Assembly: GCA_964385695.1 (NCBI GenBank)
Contig: CAYLQA010000058.1
Location: 1 to 16,900, forward strand
Reading direction: 5' to 3'
From: CAYLQA01 sp964385695
Lineage (GTDB): Bacteria > Desulfobacterota > Desulfobulbia > Desulfobulbales > Desulfurivibrionaceae
Length of the DNA stretch: 16,900 nucleotides
How positions within the stretch are numbered: the first letter of the stretch is position 1; every line of letters begins with the position of its first letter. The notes beneath the pieces are model-generated. The model ran no database searches. It was not told the origin of the DNA and worked only from the letters and a program-made list of their open reading frames with translations. Below are positions 1 to 6,522 of the stretch, piece by piece. Both the position numbers and the translations under genes were made by a program.

Positions 1-35
1 ACGCGTTAAGATCGGTGCTGGCTGACTAAAAATAG

Positions 36-203
36 CATTTTTCAGGGACGACTAATTATCTGCAGTATGTAGAAAGCAGACCTGAGGTGAGCATGATCGA
101 GAACCTTAATATTCAACGCTTGCAGGTCAAAGGCTTTGAAAAGCAGGCCAAGGTAAAATTTCAGCTGACAGTGGGCAGCACAACTTTAAACACGAATCTA
201 TGA
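36..203 (+). pseudogene. 3' end of a PilO/MshJ-like pilus assembly gene, with in-frame stops upstream
   Basis: The frame that ends at the TGA at 201-203 reads FSGTTNYLQYVES from position 39, followed by a mixed alpha/beta tail. This is the pattern of the PilO/GspM/MshJ C-terminal ferredoxin-like domain (F-x-G-x-Y..L..Y-[LV]-x-x-E). PilO-type proteins are inner-membrane bitopic partners of PilN that link the pilus platform to the secretin. The position just upstream of mshK and mshL fits that role. The stop overlaps the next start in ATGA (200-203). The same frame carries TAA at 27-29 and TAG at 33-35, and no other frame is open through positions 1-35. Deleting one T from the run at 38-42 would join LKIAF in frame 2 to the FSG segment, so a frameshift or a sequencing error is possible. 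A different reading is a short ORF starting at ATG 93 behind the SD-like tgaggtgag. Only the 3' end is visible, so whether the gene is broken is uncertain. Confidence 0.45.
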
Positions 204-640
204 GAAACTTTTTTTACTCATCCATATCGGCATTTGCTCTGCTGCTCAGTTTCTCAACCAATTGCACAGCCACGGAATTTGAGGTGCTGAAAGTTCGGCC
301 GGAGAATCTACCGCCGTTATTACCAAAAGACAGTGTGGTTGAACCACCGGCTCGCGATCCCTTTAACTGGAGCAAGGCACAGATCAATAAGTTTAAGGAC
401 CAGGAGCCACGCAAAAAAAGCAACTCCATTGCCGGTTTGACCCTAAGCGGCATCATCTGGGATAAATCCAGCCCGGTGGCTATCATCAACGACAGGGTAG
501 TTGACAAAGGCGACTCCGTGAACGACTCGACTATTCTTGAGATTTTAAAAGACATGGTCGTCTTTGAGCAGGACGGCATCTACCACACCCTGTGGTTGGA
601 GCCAGCGGTTATCAATCTTTCACCAGGGAAAAAACGCTGA
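200..640 (+). CDS. mshK: MshK/GspB-like periplasmic pilus assembly protein
   Basis: This is a 146-residue exported protein. It starts with a basic residue and a hydrophobic stretch (about residues 5-18) that resembles a Sec signal peptide. A Pro-rich linker follows, then RDPF (about residues 52-55). The C-terminal half, from about residue 78 (GLTLSGIIWD, then AIINDRVVDKGD), has the small beta domain of the GspB/PilP/MshK group. These proteins sit in the periplasm and connect the inner-membrane PilN/PilO assembly to the secretin. The start overlaps the preceding stop in ATGA, and its own stop overlaps the secretin start by one base, so translation is probably coupled. The family assignment rests on the C-terminal motif and gene order, because sequence conservation in this family is low. 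A PilP-like label would be equally defensible. Confidence 0.7.
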   Translation: MRNFFYSSISAFALLLSFSTNCTATEFEVLKVRPENLPPLLPKDSVVEPPARDPFNWSKAQINKFKDQEPRKKSNSIAGLTLSGIIWDKSSPVAIINDRVVDKGDSVNDSTILEILKDMVVFEQDGIYHTLWLEPAVINLSPGKKR

Positions 641-2022
641 TGCCACGTATTTCACAGATTCTCAATAAGATTCGGATCGCTCGCATAACCATGCTTGCGC
701 TCTCAGTCTTTTGCCTTATCGCAACCATGGCCTATGCACTTGAAGGGCAAAAGGTTGCGCGCGAAGAGGTGACGCTGCTCGATGCCTTAAAAGACAATAC
801 CGCTTCACTGCGAGGCGAGGAGCTTGCTGTGCCTCTTCTGCTGCGCGGCATTGGCAAGCAGGCTGGGATTAATATCTTTGTTGCCGATGACATCACCGAG
901 ACCATAAATATCGATGTTGAGGCCCTTTCCCTTTACGAGATGTTCCATGTGGTCATGGATGCCAAGCAACTGAGTTATTACCAAAAAAACAATGTCCTTT
1001 TTGTCGAGAAAAGGGGGGAAGCTCAGGCCGAGCTTCGCGACATGGAGACCGTTCGACTCTGTACCGAGTTCGGCAACGCTGACTCCTACATTGAACAACT
1101 CAAGACCCTGCTTACGCCCAAGGGCTCCATCATGGCAGGCAACAGAAACAGCTGCCTGATTGTGCGTGATAACGAAAAAAATATCCCCCGCATCAGAGAA
1201 ATGCTGGAGGAGCTTGATCAACCCATCCCCCAGGTGCACATTGAGGCGAGAATCGTAGTTGTCACGGATGAAGCTAAAAAGCAGCTGGGAGTTGTCTGGG
1301 GTGTGAGCAACTACAAGGATGCTGCTGCCCAGGCCTTTAAAACGCAACCCATAACCGGTGCTGCAGATCTTTCTATTACTGAAAAAACCTCAAACATCAG
1401 CTTTGGCATCATAAAATCCAACTTGAACCTCAATGTTGACATCCAGGCCATGGAGAAAGACAGCCTGCTGGAGATTTTATCTGCGCCAAGCATCCTGGTG
1501 CTGGACGGCACTGAGGCAGAGATAAAGCAAGGCCAGGAAGTACCCTATGTCAGCCAATCCGGAGATTTGATCAACACCTCGTTTCGGGAGGCTAATCTTG
1601 GGCTGAAGGTAAAACCAACGGTTTTGAAGGATAACTTCCTTACCCTGGAGATTGAGGTGACCAACGACAGTGTTGACCAAACTACTACTGCCGATGGAGA
1701 ACCGCTGATCAACAAACAGGAAATCACGACCAACCTCTTTCTTGAGGATAATGTCACGGTGGTCATTGGCGGCATTGTCCAGGAAAACAAGAATAACTCC
1801 TCAAGCAAGGTGCCGCTCCTGGGCGATATCCCTGTTCTTGGCAATCTGTTTAAAAACAACGAAAAAAAGAATACCAAACAGGAGCTGCTGGTCTTTATCA
1901 CTCCGCAAATTGTGAAGATGCCCAGGCGATCAACCAGCATGACAGATAGAGAACTAGCCTCTCAAGATGTGATGCATGAAGAACGTGTTGAGACCCAAAA
2001 GAACGAGTCTCAAGCAGAGTAG
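640..2022 (+). CDS. mshL: MSHA-type outer-membrane secretin MshL
   Basis: This is a secretin of 460 residues that forms the outer-membrane ring through which the pilus is extruded. Residues 1-33 form a signal peptide, with likely cleavage after AYA (31-33). A secretin N-terminal (STN-like) domain lies at about 60-115, and a second N-domain-like segment at about 125-190. The beta-barrel secretin domain begins near IPQVHIEARIVVV (about residue 197) and ends with the hallmark VPLLGDIPVLGNLF followed by ELLVFITPQIV. The C-terminal tail of about 30 residues is polar and charged. I chose ATG 640 rather than the GTG at 592. ATG 640 places the signal peptide at the N-terminus and overlaps the upstream stop by one base, and AGGGAA at 625-630 can serve as the SD. 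Its length is shorter than PilQ and close to MshL-type secretins. The ATPase genes follow directly. Confidence 0.93.
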   Translation: MPRISQILNKIRIARITMLALSVFCLIATMAYALEGQKVAREEVTLLDALKDNTASLRGEELAVPLLLRGIGKQAGINIFVADDITETINIDVEALSLYEMFHVVMDAKQLSYYQKNNVLFVEKRGEAQAELRDMETVRLCTEFGNADSYIEQLKTLLTPKGSIMAGNRNSCLIVRDNEKNIPRIREMLEELDQPIPQVHIEARIVVVTDEAKKQLGVVWGVSNYKDAAAQAFKTQPITGAADLSITEKTSNISFGIIKSNLNLNVDIQAMEKDSLLEILSAPSILVLDGTEAEIKQGQEVPYVSQSGDLINTSFREANLGLKVKPTVLKDNFLTLEIEVTNDSVDQTTTADGEPLINKQEITTNLFLEDNVTVVIGGIVQENKNNSSSKVPLLGDIPVLGNLFKNNEKKNTKQELLVFITPQIVKMPRRSTSMTDRELASQDVMHEERVETQKNESQAE

Positions 2023-2031
2023 GAGGAGGCC

Positions 2032-3096
2032 ATGAACTACCTTGAGCATTTTGCCCTAAAGGACGCCCCATTTCGTATTACCCCGGATAGGAATTTTTAC
2101 TTTCCATCAAGGGCTCATACTGCAGTCCAGGAGGTGATAAAGTTCGGCCTGTCCCAAGGCGAAGGATTTCTCATCATTGCCGGTGAGGTCGGAACCGGCA
2201 AGACATTACTCCTGCGCCTGATGATGGGCGAGTTAGGCAAAGAGTATGAAACTGCCTTGATTCTCTCACCTCATCTTTCCCGCAAAGAATTGCTCCTGGC
2301 CGTTCTTCAGGATATAGGCCTTGAACAAAATGTGGATAGAAATGCCAGCCTGGATGCCCTGTTACGAGTCCTGAATGACCACCTCTACGAGCTGGCTCAA
2401 GAAAACCGGCGCTTACTCATTGTAATCGATGAGGCACAAAATCTGCCGGATGACAGCTTGGAGCAACTGCGGCTTCTGTCTAACTTTGAAACAGATACGC
2501 AAAAACTGCTGCAAATTGTTCTTTTTGGGCAACCGGAGTTAGAAGCAAAGCTTGAGCAAGAATCACTGCGCCAACTCCTGCAACGAGTCACAATCAAAGA
2601 AACGTTAACCCCCTTCACAAAGCTAGAAATAAGAAAGTACATCAAATTTCGCTTTGCTAAGGGAGGCAACAAGACCATCAAAGTAAAAAAGTCTGCCCTG
2701 AATCTACTGTGGAAATATACCCTTGGTTACCCCAGACTGATCAACAAAATCATGAGCCGCGCCTTGCTGGTGGCATATGCAGAGCAAGATGTACTTATCA
2801 CGAAAAAGGCAATCAAAGAGGCCTTTAACACCCTGAACACCCCGCAAGAGGTCAAGTCACCTTCCAGGGCCGGATTGTGGTGGGCAATTTGCAGTTTTAC
2901 CCTGGCAGGGGCTCTTGGCCTGTCCATTTTCCTGAGCCCTGCCTGGCTGGAGGACATTTTCCCGCAAAAGATAAAAATCCAACAATTCAAAGAACAGGTT
3001 TCCCATAGCCTTAGACAATATATTGTGCAACCCCAGGTACCTGTTGCAACGGGTGAACAACTCAACCAACCCACTTTGCTTTCAAAAGAATTGTAG
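2032..3096 (+). CDS. mshM: ExeA-like AAA ATPase MshM with C-terminal membrane anchor
   Basis: This 354-residue protein opens with the ExeA/MshM signature (YLEHFALKDAPFRITPDR, residues 3-20). Walker A is GEVGTGKT at 51-58 and Walker B is LIVIDE at 129-134, followed by AQNL. The AAA (AAA_22-type) module ends near residue 265. One hydrophobic segment at about 282-302 would anchor it in the inner membrane, with a short periplasmic tail. In the Aeromonas type II system, ExeA with ExeB helps the secretin assemble across peptidoglycan, and MshM is the equivalent in MSHA operons. Unlike ExeA, no peptidoglycan-binding domain is visible in the about 50 residues after the membrane segment. The start codon lies behind a strong SD (GGAGGAGG, 2022-2029) directly after the secretin stop. 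Context and motifs agree well. Confidence 0.92.
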   Translation: MNYLEHFALKDAPFRITPDRNFYFPSRAHTAVQEVIKFGLSQGEGFLIIAGEVGTGKTLLLRLMMGELGKEYETALILSPHLSRKELLLAVLQDIGLEQNVDRNASLDALLRVLNDHLYELAQENRRLLIVIDEAQNLPDDSLEQLRLLSNFETDTQKLLQIVLFGQPELEAKLEQESLRQLLQRVTIKETLTPFTKLEIRKYIKFRFAKGGNKTIKVKKSALNLLWKYTLGYPRLINKIMSRALLVAYAEQDVLITKKAIKEAFNTLNTPQEVKSPSRAGLWWAICSFTLAGALGLSIFLSPAWLEDIFPQKIKIQQFKEQVSHSLRQYIVQPQVPVATGEQLNQPTLLSKEL

Positions 3097-3113
3097 AAAC
3101 AGTGTCCTTACTT

Positions 3114-4754
3114 ATGTCAACGCCCGGCAAACGAAAAAAATTCGGAGATATCCTTGTAGAGGGTGGCCTGATTTCCGCCACCCAACTGCAACAGGCCCTG
3201 GCCTATGGATATGACCGAGATATTAAACTGGGCGAGGCCTTGCGTGAGCTTGGTTTTGTAAACGAAACCGCTGTGGCCAAAACCATTGCCAAACAGCTTA
3301 AAATTCCTTACGTGGAGTTTGGCAAGATCGTTATTGACCCGGACATTGCCAACGCAATACCGGAAATGGTTGCCAGAAAACACAAGGTTATTGCCCTTGG
3401 CAAACGCCCGGGAGAGGTCCTGGTCGCCTTTGCAGATCCACTCAACATCTTTGCCGTGGATGAAATCGGCCGTTTTCTTAACGATAAAATTGTTATCTGT
3501 GTTGGTGTCGAGTCAGATATCCTCACAGCCATTGATCGCTTTTACCAATCCTCTGTACAGAGCTCAGAAGACGAGCAAGGCCTTGGTGAAGAGTCAGCAG
3601 CCGTCTCAGCTGTAAACGACATGATCTTAAAGGCGGTACAGCAGGGAGCGAGTGATATTCACCTTGAGCCGGATGAGGATCGGGTCCGAGTACGCAATCG
3701 AGTGGATGGAATACTGCGCGAGGCAACAACCTTTCCTTTAGATATGCACCCTAACCTGATCTCCCGTATTAAGATCATGTCTCATCTTGATATTGGCGAA
3801 AGGCGCAAACCCCAGGATGGCCGCTTTGAGATCCCGGTATCTGGTCGTGATTTTGACGTGCGTGTCTCAATCCTGCCGCTGAGTGTTGGCGAAAAGGTGG
3901 TAATGCGCCTGCTTGATAAGGGGAAAATTCGCATCGACCTCAAAGACCTTGGTTTTGAGCAATATCAGCGGGGGCAATTCATTGAGCACCTCTCACGCCC
4001 CCATGAGATTATTCTGGTTACAGGCCCTACTGGTAGCGGTAAAACCACAACCCTTTATGCTGCCCTGAACCACATTAATTCTGTGGAAAAAAACATTGTT
4101 ACGGTCGAAGATCCTGTTGAGTATGAAATTCCCGGGATCAGCCAGGTCCAGGTGAATATCAGGGCGGATCTCACCTTTGCCACAGCTCTACGCTCCATCC
4201 TGCGCCAGGATCCTGACGTGATCATGATCGGTGAGATTCGTGATGACGAGACAGCGGAGATTGCAATCCAATCCGCCCTCACCGGCCATATGGTATTGTC
4301 CACCCTTCATACAAACGATGCAAGCGGCGCCATTACACGGCTCATCGACATGGGCATTCCGCCATTTTTAATTGCCTCAGCAATTGGTATGGTCATCGCT
4401 CAAAGGCTTGTTCGTGTTCTCTGCAATAACTGCAAAGAGCCTTTTCCCCCTCCGCCTGAATTGCAAAAAGAATTGGGGCTTGAGTATGACGAAAAACGCA
4501 TCTTTTATAAACCCACTGGCTGTGATGATTGTGAAGGATCAGGCTTTAAAGGACGTATCGCCCTATACGAGACCCTGACCATTTCCCAAAGCATTGAAGA
4601 ACTGATTTTGAAAAAGGCAGCCAGCCACGAAATATTTCGCCAAGCCCAGGAAGATGGTCTGCTTACCTTGCGTGATGCAGGTATCGCCAAGGTGGTTGCA
4701 GGCGTGACCTCACTTGATGAAGCATTACGGGTAACAATGGAGATGAGGGATTAG
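3114..4754 (+). CDS. mshE: Pilus assembly ATPase MshE (GspE/PilB family)
   Basis: This is a hexameric cytoplasmic ATPase that powers pilin polymerisation. Residues 1-150 form an MshEN (GspE-II N-terminal) domain. The ATPase core has Walker A GPTGSGKT at 304-311, the Asp box around VTVEDPVEYE, Walker B VIMIGE at 369-374 and the His box LSTLHTND. A tetracysteine zinc site of the PilB/GspE type is present at C437/C440 and C470/C473. The start is uncertain. ATG 3114 gives 546 residues, and GTG 3102 gives 550. Neither has a clear SD. I chose ATG because the MshEN numbering then matches what I recall for Vibrio MshE. In the MshEN motif the two RLG arginines are lysines (K9, K38) and the expected Gln after the first helix is G32, which puts canonical c-di-GMP binding in doubt. 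The next gene begins one base after its stop. Confidence 0.93.
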   Translation: MSTPGKRKKFGDILVEGGLISATQLQQALAYGYDRDIKLGEALRELGFVNETAVAKTIAKQLKIPYVEFGKIVIDPDIANAIPEMVARKHKVIALGKRPGEVLVAFADPLNIFAVDEIGRFLNDKIVICVGVESDILTAIDRFYQSSVQSSEDEQGLGEESAAVSAVNDMILKAVQQGASDIHLEPDEDRVRVRNRVDGILREATTFPLDMHPNLISRIKIMSHLDIGERRKPQDGRFEIPVSGRDFDVRVSILPLSVGEKVVMRLLDKGKIRIDLKDLGFEQYQRGQFIEHLSRPHEIILVTGPTGSGKTTTLYAALNHINSVEKNIVTVEDPVEYEIPGISQVQVNIRADLTFATALRSILRQDPDVIMIGEIRDDETAEIAIQSALTGHMVLSTLHTNDASGAITRLIDMGIPPFLIASAIGMVIAQRLVRVLCNNCKEPFPPPPELQKELGLEYDEKRIFYKPTGCDDCEGSGFKGRIALYETLTISQSIEELILKKAASHEIFRQAQEDGLLTLRDAGIAKVVAGVTSLDEALRVTMEMRD

Positions 4755-4755
4755 C

Positions 4756-6006
4756 ATGCCATTGTTCCATTATGAGGCCATAAACTCATCCGGGCGCACC
4801 ATTAATGGTACCCATGCAGCTGAGATCATTCAGGAAGTGGAAGAGTGGTTGCAGAAAAACGGCTTGAGTCCGGTCAATATCAACATCCTTTCTGTAGATG
4901 CCGACGCAGAAGCCCTGCATCCCCATGCAGCTCCCAGGGTGAGTATGCGGGAAAGGCTTTTCGGCATCAAGCTTGATGACCGTATTCTTTTTTGCCGCCA
5001 GCTAGCGACAATGCTTTCTGCAGGTGTCAGCATTGTCGAGGCCTTGGCCGTGCTGGTCGAACAGGTAAGCAACGCACTCCTCAAGCAAATTATCATGCAG
5101 ATGCGCCTGGAAATAGAAAGCGGCGCAAGCCTGAGCGAGACAGTGAGCAACTATCCCAAGGCCTTTAACCAGCTCTTTTACAATGTTGTCCGCGTTGGTG
5201 AAGAAACCGGCTCCTTGGATAAGGCCTTCAACTACCTGGCAGACCTGTATGAGAACGAAAAAATCATCAGCGAACGCATAAAATCAGCAACCCGTTACCC
5301 GAAAATCGTCATCATCACTCTCTTTGGGGCTGTCTTTTTCCTGATGAGCTTTGTGGTTCCTAAATTCGTGAGGCTGTTCACCGCTGCCAAGGTTGAGCTT
5401 CCTTTGCCAACCAAAATTCTCATCGCTGTGAGCAATTTTTTTGCCAACAACATGTTTTTCATTATCGGCGCTATCATTGTTGCAATTGCCAGCTACCGCA
5501 TGGCCTTAAACTACCGTCAATTTGTTCTTTTTAGAGACAACCTGTTTCTGCGTATTCCAATCTTCGGCCTCTTGGCGACCAAAATCTACATGGCCCGATT
5601 CTGCCGAGTTTTCTCCGTCCTCACGAAAAGTGGAATCGACATTATAAAAACCCTACAGCTTTCAGCCACTGCTTTAGAGAACCTCGTGCTTTACCAAATG
5701 ATCCATGAGGTAACCGATGAGGTTGAGGCCGGGGTAAACCTCAACGAGGCCCTCAACAAACACAAAAGAATACCACCCATGGTCGGCCAGATGGTGGCGG
5801 TAGGTGAACAATCCGGAAAGCTGGACGAGATGATGGACCAGGTTGCCGGCTATTATGACATGGAAAGCGAATACACCATCAAAAACCTGTCGACTCTTAT
5901 TGAGCCGGCGTTACTCATAGTGCTTGGTGTGATGGTAGGACTCATTGCCCTGGCAATATTTACACCCATGTGGAATATGTTAAAGGTAGCAAGAGGAGGA
6001 ATGTAG
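4756..6006 (+). CDS. mshG: Inner-membrane platform protein MshG (GspF/PilC family)
   Basis: This 416-residue polytopic protein is the platform on which MshE acts to extract pilins from the inner membrane. It has the family's layout: an N-terminal cytoplasmic extension (FHYEAINSSGRTINGT, residues 3-18) and two T2SSF helical-bundle domains (about 75-195 and 280-400). The first is marked by FCRQLATMLSAGVSIVEAL and VVRVGEETGSLDKAF, the second by FCRVFSVLTKSGIDII and MVAVGEQSGKLDEMM. Membrane segments lie at about 178-198, 228-248 and 385-408. The length is typical of GspF/PilC/MshG. The start is one base after the mshE stop. The last codons contain AGGAGGAATG, but the next clear gene starts 75 bases later. 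The assignment is secure at family level; mshG rather than pilC/gspF rests on operon order. Confidence 0.94.
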   Translation: MPLFHYEAINSSGRTINGTHAAEIIQEVEEWLQKNGLSPVNINILSVDADAEALHPHAAPRVSMRERLFGIKLDDRILFCRQLATMLSAGVSIVEALAVLVEQVSNALLKQIIMQMRLEIESGASLSETVSNYPKAFNQLFYNVVRVGEETGSLDKAFNYLADLYENEKIISERIKSATRYPKIVIITLFGAVFFLMSFVVPKFVRLFTAAKVELPLPTKILIAVSNFFANNMFFIIGAIIVAIASYRMALNYRQFVLFRDNLFLRIPIFGLLATKIYMARFCRVFSVLTKSGIDIIKTLQLSATALENLVLYQMIHEVTDEVEAGVNLNEALNKHKRIPPMVGQMVAVGEQSGKLDEMMDQVAGYYDMESEYTIKNLSTLIEPALLIVLGVMVGLIALAIFTPMWNMLKVARGGM

Positions 6007-6080
6007 GAGGGATAGCAATATTAACTGTGATTCAAAGAGCTTGAATTGGAATTAAGTAACAACAACACAAGGAGCGAAAA

Positions 6081-6449
6081 ATGGAGAAAGTTGTAAACAA
6101 TCAAAAAGGTTTTACACTCATTGAAATTATTGTGGTCATTGTCATTTTGGGCATCATCGCCGTAACGGCAATTCCCAGGTACATTGACATGCAGGTCGAG
6201 GCAGAAACAGCAGCCCTTGATGGTGTTGCGGGGGCGTTAAATTCAGCAGCGGCCATCAATTTCGCAGGCTCTCTTCTCAATAAGGGAACACCCGTTACTG
6301 CAGGAACTAACTGTTCTGATATTGCCAACCTTCTTGAGGGAGGCTTACCAAACGGCTATAACATCCAAGCCGGGACTGCACCAAACTGTGTGGTAGAGAC
6401 AACTGGTGGAGCCTACACAACGACCTTCACTGCATTAACCACCAGCTAA
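6081..6449 (+). CDS. mshA: MSHA-like type IV prepilin (major pilin)
   Basis: The 122-residue prepilin has a 10-residue leader ending in Gly10, then the mature N-terminus FTLIEIIVVIVILGII with Glu at mature position 5. This is the prepilin-peptidase and N-methylation signature. The hydrophobic helix is followed by PRYIDMQVEAETAALDGVAG, which resembles MshA-type pilins. The globular part is short (about 112 mature residues in total) and has two cysteines, C78 and C103, that could form the C-terminal disulfide loop. The tail after C103 is rich in Thr and ends in TALTTS, so a serine is the last residue. A strong SD (AAGGAG) precedes ATG 6081. The 74-base gap upstream and the strong terminator downstream suggest a separately tuned, highly expressed transcript. 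No minor pilin or prepilin-peptidase gene is in the window. Confidence 0.93.
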   Translation: MEKVVNNQKGFTLIEIIVVIVILGIIAVTAIPRYIDMQVEAETAALDGVAGALNSAAAINFAGSLLNKGTPVTAGTNCSDIANLLEGGLPNGYNIQAGTAPNCVVETTGGAYTTTFTALTTS

Positions 6450-6459
6450 GATTTCATCT

Positions 6460-6500
6460 AACAGCAGGGTGAGTGACTGTCACTCACCCTGCTGTTTTAT
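6460..6500 (+). terminator. Intrinsic terminator after the pilin gene
   Basis: A perfect 17-bp stem pairs 6460-6476 with 6480-6496 around a 3-base loop (CTG). TTTTAT lies at the 3' end of the stem. The stem is GC-rich (GCAGGGTGAGTGA core), so this should be a strong Rho-independent terminator on the plus strand. It begins 11 bases after the pilin stop and ends about 25 bases before the next start codon. Confidence 0.9.
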
Positions 6501-6522
6501 TCAAGCCATGCATTCCGCAAAC

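Noticed and set aside
592..639. Upstream GTG start extending the secretin by 16 residues
   Set aside because: It overlaps the mshK-like gene by 49 bases and buries the signal peptide; ATG 640 fits better.
6030..6046. ATTCAA/TTGAAT inverted repeat upstream of the pilin, considered as operator or part of a sigma54 site
   Set aside because: It is only 6 bp, AT-rich, and no GG/GC pair at sigma54 spacing is present.
6469..6522. GTG start that would add 18 residues to the ligase
   Set aside because: The codons lie inside the terminator stem and the added residues do not resemble the family.
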